Shown: positions 7,870 through 16,633 of the stretch, in pieces | How positions within the stretch are numbered: the stretch's first letter is position 1 | Layout: the number at the start of each line of letters is the position of its first letter | Assembly (NCBI GenBank): GCA_030837785.1 | Contig: JAUQYA010000088.1 | Location: forward strand, 1 to 43,010 | DNA from: Albidovulum sp. | Lineage (GTDB): Bacteria; Pseudomonadota; Alphaproteobacteria; Rhodobacterales; Rhodobacteraceae | DNA length: 43,010 nucleotides | Direction: 5' to 3' | Program-made: the position numbers and the translations under genes | Notes under the pieces: model-generated | What the model was told of the DNA's origin: nothing | The model's database searches: none | What the model saw: only the letters and a program-made list of their open reading frames with translations

Positions 7870-9714
7870 ATGCTGAGGATCGCCGACATCACCTATGCCG
7901 TGGAGGGCCGCCCGCTGTTCGAAGGCGCCTCGGCGACGATTCCCGACGGCCACAAGGTCGGCCTCGTCGGCAGGAACGGCGCCGGCAAGACCACGCTCTT
8001 CCGGCTGATTCGGGGCGAGCTGGCGCTGGAGGGGGGCGAGATCGCGCTGCCCGCCCGCGCCCGCATCGGCGGTGTGGCGCAGGAGGTGCCGTCGTCGGCC
8101 ACCAGTCTGATCGACACGGTGCTGGCCGCCGACGAGGAGCGCGCGGCCCTTCTGGCCGAGGCGGAGCATTCCGCCGATCCGCACCGCATCGCCGAGATCC
8201 AGCACCGGCTGTCGGACATCGACGCCTGGTCGGCCGAGGCCCGCGCCAGCGCCATCCTCAAGGGGCTCGGCTTCGACGCCGAGGCGCAGAAGCGCCCCTG
8301 TTCGGACTTTTCCGGCGGCTGGCGGATGCGGGTGGCGCTGGCGGGCGTGCTCTTCGCGCGGCCCGACCTTCTGCTGCTCGACGAGCCCACCAACTACCTC
8401 GACCTCGAGGGCGCGCTCTGGCTGGAAAGCTACCTGGCGAAATATCCCCACACCGTCATCATCATCAGCCACGACCGGGGCCTCCTCAACCGCGCAGTCG
8501 GCTCGATCCTGCATCTGGCGGACCGCAGGCTGACGCTCTGGGCCGGCGGCTACGACCAGTTCGCCCGGCAGATGGCGGAACGGCGCGCGGTGCAGGTGGC
8601 GGAGGCGCGCAAGGTCGAGGCGCGGCGCGCGCATCTGCAAAGCTTCGTCGACCGCTTCCGCTACAAGGCGTCGAAGGCAGTGCAGGCGCAGAGCCGGATC
8701 AAGATGCTGGAGAAGCTGACGCCGATCGCCGCGCCCGAGGATGCGGCGAAGGTGGTCTTCACCTTCCCCGAGCCCGAGGAACTTTCGCCCCCCATCGTGA
8801 CGATGGAGGGCGTGGCGGTGGGCTATGGCGGCGCCCCGGTGCTCAGGCGGCTCTCGCTCAGGATCGACCAGGACGACCGGATCGCGCTTCTCGGCCGCAA
8901 CGGCGAGGGAAAATCCACGCTTTCCAAGCTTCTGGCCGGTAAACTTACGGCAGAGGCAGGCACCTTCACGCGCTCGTCGAAGCTCCGCATCGGCTATTTC
9001 GCCCAGCACCAGATGGACGAGCTGCACCTCGACGAGACACCCTTGCAGCATGTCCAGCGGCTCCGCCCCGCCGAGGGGCAGGCCAAGCTCCGGGCGCGAC
9101 TCGCGGGCTTCGGGCTGATGGCCGACCAGGCCGAGACGGTGGTGGCGAAACTTTCGGGCGGGCAGAAGGCGCGGCTGTCGCTGATGCTCGCCACGATCGA
9201 CGCGCCGCATCTCCTGATCCTCGACGAGCCGACCAACCACCTCGACATCGAAAGCCGCGAGGCGCTGGTCGAGGCGCTGACCGAATATTCCGGCGCGGTG
9301 ATCCTCGTCTCCCATGACATGCACCTGCTCGGCCTCGTCGCCGACCGGCTGTGGCTGGTGAAGGGCGGCACGGTCACGCCCTACACCGGCGACCTGGAGG
9401 CCTACCGGCGCGAGCTTCTGGCCGGCGAGGAGCCGGACAAGCCCGCCGAAAAGCCGAAGGGAAAGCCCGCCCGCCCCTCGCGCGACGCGATCCTCGGGCT
9501 CCGCGCCGAGGTCCGCAGATGCGAGGAAAGACTCGCCAGGCTCAACGAGATGCGCGGGAAACTTGACGCCAGGCTCGCCGATCCCGCACTCTACACGAAG
9601 CCCGACGAAGCGGTCGTCTGGCAGAAGAAATACGCCGAGGTGGCCGAGGCGCAGGCGCGTGCCGAGGCGCTCTGGATCGAGGCGGCCGAACGGCTGGAGG
9701 AGGCGGAGGGATAG
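7870..9714 (+). CDS. ABC-F family ATP-binding protein
   Basis: A 614-residue soluble protein with two ABC ATPase domains in tandem and no membrane segments, as in ABC-F proteins that act on the ribosome (Uup/YheS/EttA group). The first domain has Walker A GRNGAGKT (34-41), signature FSGGW (147-151) and LLLDEPTNYLDLEG. The second has GRNGEGKS (342-349), LSGGQKAR (428-435) and LILDEPTNHLDIES. The linker of about 80 residues between domains is Arg/Lys-rich, as expected for the P-site tRNA interaction motif. The charged C-terminal tail (about 515-614) looks like the coiled coil of YheS/Uup-type members. Which paralogue this is cannot be settled by eye. Confidence 0.93.
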   Translation: MLRIADITYAVEGRPLFEGASATIPDGHKVGLVGRNGAGKTTLFRLIRGELALEGGEIALPARARIGGVAQEVPSSATSLIDTVLAADEERAALLAEAEHSADPHRIAEIQHRLSDIDAWSAEARASAILKGLGFDAEAQKRPCSDFSGGWRMRVALAGVLFARPDLLLLDEPTNYLDLEGALWLESYLAKYPHTVIIISHDRGLLNRAVGSILHLADRRLTLWAGGYDQFARQMAERRAVQVAEARKVEARRAHLQSFVDRFRYKASKAVQAQSRIKMLEKLTPIAAPEDAAKVVFTFPEPEELSPPIVTMEGVAVGYGGAPVLRRLSLRIDQDDRIALLGRNGEGKSTLSKLLAGKLTAEAGTFTRSSKLRIGYFAQHQMDELHLDETPLQHVQRLRPAEGQAKLRARLAGFGLMADQAETVVAKLSGGQKARLSLMLATIDAPHLLILDEPTNHLDIESREALVEALTEYSGAVILVSHDMHLLGLVADRLWLVKGGTVTPYTGDLEAYRRELLAGEEPDKPAEKPKGKPARPSRDAILGLRAEVRRCEERLARLNEMRGKLDARLADPALYTKPDEAVVWQKKYAEVAEAQARAEALWIEAAERLEEAEG

Positions 9715-9763
9715 TGATACATCAGCAAAGTCAGGCGCCGGTGGAACGACGGGACAGCGACCG

Positions 9764-11080
9764 GTGAGCGCCGATTCAATGATGTCGGACCTGTTTCCCG
9801 ACCTGCCGCTCTCGGCAAAAAGAGACAGTTCCCCCATAGCTGACAAAGCGAGCGGCACCTTCGCCGCCAACACGAGATTACCCGTCCACAGATGGTTCCG
9901 GTATTCCGCAGGCTTCTCCGCGGACTGGGTAAGAACGGTTCTTGAAGACCACCCGGACGCCGCAAACGTTCTCGATCCCTTTGCCGGCTCCGGGACTGTC
10001 CTCATCGAAGCGGAGAAACTCGGGCGCAACGCTGTTGGAATTGAAGCTCATTCCCTCGTCTTTCGTGTTGCCGCCGCCAAACTCGCTTGGCGCTGCGAAA
10101 TCGAGGAGTTCCGGAGGGTTGCTGACGAGATCGCGGTTGGCGCAAGATGTCTTGCAAAAACTGTAACAGTCGAAGCGTCGACGTTTCTGGACAAATGCTT
10201 TACTCTCGCGGCGCGAAAGGAACTGAAGGCACTCAAGGATGCCCTCGATACAAGCGATCGCCGAAGAGAGCAGTCGTGGTCGCTTTGTTGGCTGGCCTTT
10301 TTGTCGATCATTCGGGAAACCTCGCATGTCGGAACGGCACAGTGGCAATATGTTCTTCCTAGCCGCCGGAAAACGAGGGTAGTCACACCAATTGCCGGGT
10401 TCCTGGCGAAGACGGATGCCTTCTGCCGCGATATGGAGCTGATGCGCTCATATCGCATGAACCCTTCCGCAAGGGTCGTGGAAATGGACGCCAGAAAAGA
10501 CGTGGCCGTACCTTCGGGGTGGGCGGATCTGGTCATTACCTCGCCGCCTTATGCCAACAACTACGACTATGCCGATGCCACACGCCTGGAACTGGCCGTA
10601 TTAGGCGAAATCGGCGGCTGGGGTGACCTTCAGGCAGTCATTCGCCCGACGCTTGTGCGCGCCTGCACGCAGCACGTTGCGTCACAGGCGGACGTTCTGG
10701 AAGAAACCCTGTCCTCCGAACAACTTGCGCCGATTGCCGGCGAACTGGTCACGATCGTCAGGGAACTTGATGCGGTAAGAGAGTCGAAGGGCGGCAAAAA
10801 ACCCTATCACCTGATGCTGGCCTGCTACTTCTTTGACTTGGCGGAGGTATTCAGGCGGCTCCGCTGTCAGGTAAAGAACGGTGGGCGGATGTGCTTCGTC
10901 GTGGGAGACAGCGCGCCTTATGGCGTCCACGCCCCTGTCGATCGCTGGCTGGGCGACCTCGCGATCCACGCGGGCTTCAAGAGCTACGCTTTTGAGAAGA
11001 TCCGCGACAGGAATACGAAATGGAGAAACCGAAAGCATAGCGTGCCGCTTCATGAAGGAAGGTTGTGGATCGAGGGATGA
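9764..11080 (+). CDS. DNA methyltransferase (TSPPY type), probable modification half of an R-M pair
   Basis: A 438-residue amino-methyltransferase. SAM-binding motif I is LDPFAGSGT (70-78) followed by AVGIEA, and catalytic motif IV is TSPPY (259-263) continuing ANNYDYAD. The roughly 180 residues between them probably hold target recognition. TSPPY is commonest in N4-cytosine enzymes, but N6-adenine cannot be excluded. I chose GTG 9764; ATG 9779 and 9782 are in-frame alternatives. Codon choice is visibly less GC-biased than in the ABC-F gene upstream and marC downstream, consistent with horizontal transfer. The stop overlaps the next gene's start (ATGA), which ties the two together. Confidence 0.85.
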   Translation: MSADSMMSDLFPDLPLSAKRDSSPIADKASGTFAANTRLPVHRWFRYSAGFSADWVRTVLEDHPDAANVLDPFAGSGTVLIEAEKLGRNAVGIEAHSLVFRVAAAKLAWRCEIEEFRRVADEIAVGARCLAKTVTVEASTFLDKCFTLAARKELKALKDALDTSDRRREQSWSLCWLAFLSIIRETSHVGTAQWQYVLPSRRKTRVVTPIAGFLAKTDAFCRDMELMRSYRMNPSARVVEMDARKDVAVPSGWADLVITSPPYANNYDYADATRLELAVLGEIGGWGDLQAVIRPTLVRACTQHVASQADVLEETLSSEQLAPIAGELVTIVRELDAVRESKGGKKPYHLMLACYFFDLAEVFRRLRCQVKNGGRMCFVVGDSAPYGVHAPVDRWLGDLAIHAGFKSYAFEKIRDRNTKWRNRKHSVPLHEGRLWIEG

Positions 11081-12018
11081 TCGATGACCAGGGTCCAAGC
11101 TCGGCCGGACACAAGCTCGGCCAACTCGTCGGTGACTGGTTTCAGGACAGTTTTGTCACTCCCCTTCTAAGGGAGGTGGCAGATCGCCTTGGCTTGTTTC
11201 TGGACCACAGAACATGCGAACGAAGCGCCGACGTTCGGGGAGGCAAGATTCTCTGGGCTGACGGGGATGAAAACCATGTCGACTATGACTTCGTGATGGA
11301 ACTTGCAGGCTCCCCCGAAAAGCGGGGAATACCTGTCGCCTTCCTGGAATGCTTCTGGCGGCGGGGCGCCCGGCACTCCAAGGACAAGGCGCGCGATGAT
11401 AGCGGCAAGCTCGTGCCGATGCGATCGACTTATCCCACGGCACGATTTCTGGGAATCGTCGCTAGCGGCGAGTTCACCCGACCGGCCCGCGAGCTTATAG
11501 ATTCGCGGAAGATCAATCTTCTCTATGTCCCAAAGGCCAAGGTGATCGAAACCTTCAGGAACCTTGGCCTGGAGATGGACTACGATGACAGGGCGGACGA
11601 GGGCACCAAGCTCGATATTGCCAGCCGCTTCGGCAGGGAATTGACCGCCGAAGTGAAGAAAGCAGCGGCTGACTCCTTGCGTGCCATCTTGGGCGAAACC
11701 GCGGTTCGCTCGTATGTTGCAAGCGTTCAGGCGGCGCTGTCGTCTCCACCGCTGGAGTTCGAGCTGGTGGGTCATAGGCTTTCAAGGCCAATGATCTTCG
11801 AAACAGTGGATGCCCTCTCTGACTTTCTTTCTGCGTCGCATCCGGCATTCGACTTCGACGACCCCGGAACTCGCTTCTCCTACCGTGTCAACTACAGCGA
11901 CGGGGCAGAATTCGAACGAGAGGTTGAAACGATGGAAGAACTCCTGAAACTGCACGAACAGATCGCCGCGCTTGCAGCGCATATGGCAGATGTCCTGTCT
12001 GGTGAGCGGGGCCTTTGA
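11077..12018 (+). CDS. Putative type II restriction endonuclease partner of the methyltransferase
   Basis: A 313-residue protein that I place by context and a possible PD-(D/E)XK core: HVDYDFVMEL (Asp69, Asp71) followed about 20 residues later by VAFLECFWRRGARHSKDKAR (Glu91). The expected Glu-x-Lys reads Glu-Cys-Phe, so the lysine is missing or replaced by one of Arg95, Arg96, Lys102 or Lys104. An alpha/beta stretch, TARFLGIVASGEFTRPA (about 125-141), and LLYVPKAKVIETF (about 150-162) follow, as in many endonuclease folds. Its ATG overlaps the methyltransferase stop by 4 bp, the usual coupling in R-M pairs. Base composition matches the methyltransferase. It could instead be a non-nuclease partner; specificity is unknown. 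Confidence 0.6.
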   Translation: MIDDQGPSSAGHKLGQLVGDWFQDSFVTPLLREVADRLGLFLDHRTCERSADVRGGKILWADGDENHVDYDFVMELAGSPEKRGIPVAFLECFWRRGARHSKDKARDDSGKLVPMRSTYPTARFLGIVASGEFTRPARELIDSRKINLLYVPKAKVIETFRNLGLEMDYDDRADEGTKLDIASRFGRELTAEVKKAAADSLRAILGETAVRSYVASVQAALSSPPLEFELVGHRLSRPMIFETVDALSDFLSASHPAFDFDDPGTRFSYRVNYSDGAEFEREVETMEELLKLHEQIAALAAHMADVLSGERGL

Positions 12019-12040
12019 AACCCCGGCGGAGTCTGAGCGC

Positions 12041-12658
12041 GTGGAACCGGCCTTCTACCTGACCGCCTTCGTCACCCTCTTCGTGATCATAGACCCGATC
12101 GCGCTGGCGCCCCTTTTCGTCGCGCTGACGCAGGGGATGGATGGCGCGCACCGGCGCGCGATCGCGCTCAGGGCCTGTCTCATCGCGGCGGCGCTGATGA
12201 CGCTCTTCGGGCTTCTCGGCGACAAGATCCTCTCGGTCATCGGCATCTCGATGCCGGCCTTCCGCATCTCGGGCGGGATTCTCCTTTTCGTCACCGCGCT
12301 CGACATGCTGTTCGAGCGGCGCACCCAGCGGCGCGAGGGCCAGCACGCCGACCCGCACCACGACCCTTCGGTGTTTCCGCTGGCGACGCCGCTGATCGCC
12401 GGGCCGGGGGCGTTCACGACGATGATCCTTCTGGTCAACAACACGCCGGCCACGGGGCTTGCCCATACGCTGGCGGTCCACGCGGTGATGGTCGCCGTCG
12501 TCGCCATCGCCTTCCTGATGTTCCTCGCCGCCGGCGTAATCGAACGGGCGCTCGGCCGGACCGGAATCGTCGTCATCACCCGGCTTCTGGGGATGCTGCT
12601 GGCGGCACTCTCGGTCCAGTTCGTCCTTGACGGCATCCGCGGCACCGGCCTCATCTGA
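12041..12658 (+). CDS. MarC family integral membrane protein
   Basis: A 205-residue protein with about six hydrophobic segments. It begins with FYLTAFVTLFVIIDPIALAPLFVALT, the MarC signature in which Asp-Pro sits in the first helix, and contains ATPLIAGPGAFTTMILLV in the middle. MarC proteins were once linked to multiple antibiotic resistance, but that link was not upheld and transport substrates are unknown. The GTG start at 12041 has GCGGAG 9 bp upstream and gives the family's N-terminus; earlier in-frame starts run back into the endonuclease gene. Its codon use is again typical of the GC-rich chromosome, so it marks the right edge of the R-M insert. The aspartic protease follows after 3 bp. 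Confidence 0.92.
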   Translation: MEPAFYLTAFVTLFVIIDPIALAPLFVALTQGMDGAHRRAIALRACLIAAALMTLFGLLGDKILSVIGISMPAFRISGGILLFVTALDMLFERRTQRREGQHADPHHDPSVFPLATPLIAGPGAFTTMILLVNNTPATGLAHTLAVHAVMVAVVAIAFLMFLAAGVIERALGRTGIVVITRLLGMLLAALSVQFVLDGIRGTGLI

Positions 12659-12661
12659 GGC

Positions 12662-13237
12662 ATGGACCCCAACGACCTGCCCCGCCTCGTCTACCTCGTG
12701 CTGCTTCTGGCGGTGGTCGGCGGCTATTTCATCGTCGAGAGCCGCGGCCGCCTCGGCAAGTCGGCGCAGCAGGCGGCGATCTGGGGGCTGATCTTCCTCG
12801 GCGCGGTGGCGGCCGCCGGCCTCTGGGGCGACGTCCGCCGCGCCGTGCTGCCGGGCGAGGCGGTGGTCCGGGGCGACGCGCTGGAGGTGCCGGTGTCGGA
12901 GGACGGGCATTACTACCTCTCCGCCGAGGTGAACGGGGCGAAGGTGCTTTTCGTCGTGGATACGGGGGCTTCCGACATCGTCCTCGCGCAACGCGACGCG
13001 GAGCGGGCGGGGCTCGACCCGGCGGGGCTGGCCTATTTCGGCACCGCGATGACGGCAAACGGCCGCGTCGCCACGGCGCCGGTGACGCTCGACCGTTTCG
13101 CGGTCGGGGGGGTGGAGGAGCGCGGCGTCCCGGCGGTGGTCAACGGCGGCGACCTCGACACCTCGCTTCTCGGCATGAGCTGGCTCGGGGGCCACGAGGC
13201 GACCTTCTCGCGCGACCGGCTGGTGATCCGGCGGTAG
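12662..13237 (+). CDS. Membrane-anchored retropepsin-like aspartic protease (TIGR02281 type)
   Basis: A 191-residue protein with two N-terminal hydrophobic segments (about residues 8-25 and 38-54), followed by a periplasmic aspartic-protease-like domain. The catalytic motif is FVVDTGASDIVL with Asp100-Thr-Gly, then a flap-like stretch and LLGMSWLGG near the C-terminus. One such domain per chain implies a dimer, as in retropepsins. Proteobacterial TIGR02281 proteins have no well-defined substrate to my knowledge. It is close enough to marC (3 bp) to be cotranscribed, and it converges with holC across 183 bp in which I see no clear terminator. Confidence 0.88.
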   Translation: MDPNDLPRLVYLVLLLAVVGGYFIVESRGRLGKSAQQAAIWGLIFLGAVAAAGLWGDVRRAVLPGEAVVRGDALEVPVSEDGHYYLSAEVNGAKVLFVVDTGASDIVLAQRDAERAGLDPAGLAYFGTAMTANGRVATAPVTLDRFAVGGVEERGVPAVVNGGDLDTSLLGMSWLGGHEATFSRDRLVIRR

Positions 13238-13420
13238 CGGCGGGACACGGGGACAAGCGGTTGGAGACGCCCGCCTGCGGGAAGGTGACAGACGAATGCC
13301 CCACCCTCTCGCCCGGCCGACCAGCCCGGGCGGCGCCCGCCTCCCGGCCCGCCGCCCCGGAGGCATTCGGCACTGATGATCTGCTACCGGCGGATCGTCC
13401 CCCGGGTCCCGCCGCATCCC

Positions 13421-13885
13421 TTATCCCCCGCTTTCGGCCTTCTTCTGCCAGCGCCCGCCCTCCTCGCTCCAGTATTGCGCGGGAATGCCGGCGCCGGTCA
13501 GGGCCTTCCACTGGCCGCGGGCGCGCTCCACCGCCGCCGGGTCGTTGCCGTCGAAGAGGATGCAGACCCGCGTCAGTGCCGCGCAGTCCTCCGGCGAAAC
13601 CTCGGCCCCGTCGACCGCCATCAGGCACGCCGCGCCGTTCGGCGCCTCGCGCCCGGTGGTCAGCAGGATCGGCTGGGCCGCGTCATGCGGGCCGCCGGCA
13701 ACCCCGTGCGGCAGGAAGCCCTCGTCGCTGCCTGCCCAGAGCGTGCGGTCGAGCCAGTCGAGCCTCTGCGTGCCGGTCCCCCGCACCACGACATGCCAGC
13801 CCGACTGGAGGCTCCTGGCCAGAAGCATCGGCAGCGCCACCTCCAGCGGCGAGCGCGTGAGGTGATAGAACATCGCCTGTCCCAT
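13421..13885 (-). CDS. holC: DNA polymerase III chi subunit
   Basis: Clamp-loader accessory subunit; in E. coli chi contacts single-stranded-DNA-binding protein. The 154-residue product shows the family pattern FYHLTRSPLEVALPMLLARSL at the N-terminus, WHVVVRGT, DRTLWAGSDEGFLPHG and a C-terminal AQYWSEEGGRWQKK. The start was set at 13885 because this ATG shares one base with the pepA stop (TGATG), a typical coupling, and because a longer in-frame extension reads through pepA. The order pepA-holC is conserved in many proteobacteria. Confidence 0.93.
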   Translation of the reverse strand: MGQAMFYHLTRSPLEVALPMLLARSLQSGWHVVVRGTGTQRLDWLDRTLWAGSDEGFLPHGVAGGPHDAAQPILLTTGREAPNGAACLMAVDGAEVSPEDCAALTRVCILFDGNDPAAVERARGQWKALTGAGIPAQYWSEEGGRWQKKAESGG

Positions 13886-15369
13886 CAGCGCTCCAGCAGG
13901 TCGCGCACCAGCCGGTCGAGCGTCATCACCCCCCAGCCGGTCGCCCCCTTGGGCGCGAGCGTGGTGTCCTTCGACTGGAGCGCGACGCCGGCGATGTCGA
14001 TGTGACACCACGGGGTTTCGTCCCTGACGAAGCGGCGCAGGAACTGTGCCGCGGTGATCGACCCGCCCGGCCGGCCGCCGGTGTTCTTCATGTCGGCAAG
14101 GCGCGACTTGATCATCTCGTCGTAGGCCGGGCCCATCGGCATTCGCCAGGCACCCTCGCCCTCCGCCCCGGCGGCCTTCAGAAGCGCCGCCGCCAGCCTG
14201 TCGTCATTGGCAAAGACGCCGGCGTGCTCGTGGCCGAGGGCGATGATGATCGCGCCGGTCAGCGTGGCGAGATCGATCATCCCCCTGGGGCTGAACCGCT
14301 CCTGCGCGTACCAGAGCACGTCGGCCAGCACCAGCCGCCCCTCGGCGTCGGTGTTGATCACCTCGATCGTGTCGCCCTTCATCGAGGCAACGATGTCGCC
14401 CGGCCGCTGCGCGCGGCCGTCCGGCATGTTCTCGACAAGGCCGACGAGACCGACGACGTTGGCCTTCGCCTTCCTGAGCGCCAGCGTGCGCATCAGCCCG
14501 GCGACGACGCCGGCGCCGCCCATGTCCATCGTCATCTCCTCCATGCCGGCCGCGGGCTTGATCGAGATGCCGCCGCTGTCGAAGCAGACGCCCTTGCCGA
14601 CGAAGGCGAAGGGCGCCTCGCCCTTCTTGCCGCCCTGCCACTCCATCACCACGACCTTCGAGGGGCTTTCCGAGCCCTGGCCCACCCCCAGAAGTGCCCG
14701 CATCCCGAGCTTCGAGAGGTCATCTTCTTCAAGGATTTCAACCTTCAGGCCGAGGGTCTTCAGGTCGGCAAGGCGGGCGGCGAAATCGCTCGTGGTCAGC
14801 ACGTTGGCCGGTTCGCTGACCAGATCGCGGGTGAAGCAGACGCCCTCGGCCACCGCCGTGGCCGGACCCATCGCCGCGCGAGCGGCATCGGGATCGTCGA
14901 CGAGAAGCATCACCAGGCCCCTGGGCTTCGGCGCAGCCTCGCCGGTCCGGTAGCGGCCGAAGTCATAGGCGCGCAGCGTCAGCCCCAGCGCGATGTCGGC
15001 CACGCGCCTCTGCCCGGCCGCCAGCACCACGGCACCGGCCTCGCCCAGCGCGCGCCCCACCGCCGCGCCGGCCTTGCGCGCCTCGGCCACCGTGGCGCGG
15101 GCGGGAAGCTTGACAAGCTGCACCGCCTCGGCCCTGAGCCCCGCGGGCCAGGCCAGTTCCATCGCCTCGCCGGGCTTCAGCTTCTCCCATGCCTTCGCCT
15201 CCAGCGCGCGCTGGATCGCGCCCCGCGCCGCCCGGTTCACCCGACGCGCCAGCGCGCCGAGCCGCCCGTCCGGCGGCAAGAGCAGCACAAGACGCCCCTC
15301 CGCCCCGGCGAGAGCGTCGTAGGCGGCGGGGGTGGCGGGGGCGAAGTCGAGCGTCAGGGGAAGGGTCAT
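13885..15369 (-). CDS. pepA: Leucyl aminopeptidase (M17 family)
   Basis: Cytosolic aminopeptidase with two metal ions; in E. coli it also binds DNA as an accessory factor in Xer recombination. It has 494 residues. The C-terminal catalytic domain shows VGKGVCFDSGGISIKPA, with metal- and substrate-binding Lys and Asp, MDMGGAGVV, and the M17 signature NTDAEGRL (339-346). The N-terminal domain (about 1-160) is the variable macro-like part. It is cotranscribed with holC and divergent from lptF across 133 bp. Confidence 0.97.
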   Translation of the reverse strand: MTLPLTLDFAPATPAAYDALAGAEGRLVLLLPPDGRLGALARRVNRAARGAIQRALEAKAWEKLKPGEAMELAWPAGLRAEAVQLVKLPARATVAEARKAGAAVGRALGEAGAVVLAAGQRRVADIALGLTLRAYDFGRYRTGEAAPKPRGLVMLLVDDPDAARAAMGPATAVAEGVCFTRDLVSEPANVLTTSDFAARLADLKTLGLKVEILEEDDLSKLGMRALLGVGQGSESPSKVVVMEWQGGKKGEAPFAFVGKGVCFDSGGISIKPAAGMEEMTMDMGGAGVVAGLMRTLALRKAKANVVGLVGLVENMPDGRAQRPGDIVASMKGDTIEVINTDAEGRLVLADVLWYAQERFSPRGMIDLATLTGAIIIALGHEHAGVFANDDRLAAALLKAAGAEGEGAWRMPMGPAYDEMIKSRLADMKNTGGRPGGSITAAQFLRRFVRDETPWCHIDIAGVALQSKDTTLAPKGATGWGVMTLDRLVRDLLER

Positions 15370-15502
15370 GTCATGCTCCGGCAGATTCCGGCGCCGACCC
15401 TACCCCCGGCCCCCCGGCTTTGGCCAGATATGAGTTTTCCCGTCCGGCGCTTTGGGCTAGGGAAGGACACGAGGCGGACGGAAGAGGCCGGAGAGGGGCG
15501 CG

Positions 15503-16633
15503 GTGTCGAAATTCGACAGATACATGCTGTCGCAGCTGATGACGCTGTTCGGCTTCTTCGCGCTGATCCTGGTGTCGGTCTACTGGATCAACCGGGCGGT
15601 GTCGCTGTTCGACCAGCTGATTTCCGACGGGCAGTCGGCCTGGGTCTTCCTCGAATTCACCGCGCTCACGCTGCCGAACGTCATCCGGCTGGTGCTGCCG
15701 GTGGCGGCCTTCGTGGCGTCGGTCTATGTGACCAACCGGCTGTCGTCGGAAAGCGAACTGGTGGTGATGATGGCAACCGGCTTCTCGCCCTACCGCCTCG
15801 CGCGGCCGGTTCTCTATTTCGGCCTCGCCGTCACGCTGATGGTGGCGGTGCTCGCCCATGTCCTGGTGCCGGCGAGCCGCGTCAGGCTCGCCGACCGGCG
15901 GGGCGAGATCGCCGAGAATGTCGCCGCGCGCTTCCTGACCGAGGGGACGTTCCTGCATCCGGCGGACGGGATCACCTTCTACATCCGCCAGATCACGCCC
16001 CGGGGCGAGTTGCAGGACATCTTCCTTGCCGATGCCCGCACGCCCGGCCGCCGCACCGTCTACACCGCCGAGCGCGCGCTTCTGGTGAAAAGCGACACCG
16101 GGCCGAAGCTCGTCATGTTCGATGGCATGGCCCAGGCGCTCGCGGCCGAGGGCCAGACCCTGTCGGTGACCCGGTTTGCCGATTTCTCCTATGACATCGG
16201 CGCGCTGGTCGGCGGGGCCGCGGCGCGGAAGCTCTCGGTCGAGGAACTGCCGACCGCGGTCCTTCTGACCGCGACGGAGGCCTCGGCCGAAGCGGCCGGC
16301 ACCACACGCGCGGCGATGCTCCTGGAAGGGCACGAACGCATGGCGCGGCCCTTCCTCGCGCTGGTCTCGGCGCTGATCGGGTTCGCGACGCTGCTGACCG
16401 GCGGGTTCAGCCGCTTCGGCCTCTGGCGGCAGATCGGCATGGCGGTGGTGCTTCTCGTCTTTGTGCAGTTCCTGGCCAACGGGGCGACCAGCCTCGTCAC
16501 CCGCTCGCCCGCTGCCTGGCCGGTGATCTACCTGCCGGTGGCCGCGGGCCTTGCGATCGCGGCGCTGATGCTGTCCCTTGCCGGGCGGGCCCGGCGGGTG
16601 CGCCACGGCCTTGTCGCGGCGGTGGCCTCATGA
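15503..16633 (+). CDS. lptF: LPS export ABC transporter permease LptF
   Basis: Inner-membrane half-permease of the LptB2FG machine that lifts LPS out of the inner membrane. It has 376 residues: two hydrophobic segments at the N-terminus (MTLFGFFALILVSVYWINRAV near residue 13 and a second before residue 80), a periplasmic beta-jellyroll domain (about 125-255), and hydrophobic helices again from about residue 285. The family motif SSESELVVMMATGFSPYRL is at about 82-100. The last 4 bases overlap lptG (ATGA). The ATPase gene lptB is not in the window. Confidence 0.94.
   Translation: MSKFDRYMLSQLMTLFGFFALILVSVYWINRAVSLFDQLISDGQSAWVFLEFTALTLPNVIRLVLPVAAFVASVYVTNRLSSESELVVMMATGFSPYRLARPVLYFGLAVTLMVAVLAHVLVPASRVRLADRRGEIAENVAARFLTEGTFLHPADGITFYIRQITPRGELQDIFLADARTPGRRTVYTAERALLVKSDTGPKLVMFDGMAQALAAEGQTLSVTRFADFSYDIGALVGGAAARKLSVEELPTAVLLTATEASAEAAGTTRAAMLLEGHERMARPFLALVSALIGFATLLTGGFSRFGLWRQIGMAVVLLVFVQFLANGATSLVTRSPAAWPVIYLPVAAGLAIAALMLSLAGRARRVRHGLVAAVAS

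Noticed and set aside
9763..12008. GGTGAGCG at both ends of the restriction-modification block as a target-site duplication
   Set aside because: Eight bases recur by chance often in GC-rich sequence, and no transposase or inverted termini accompany them.
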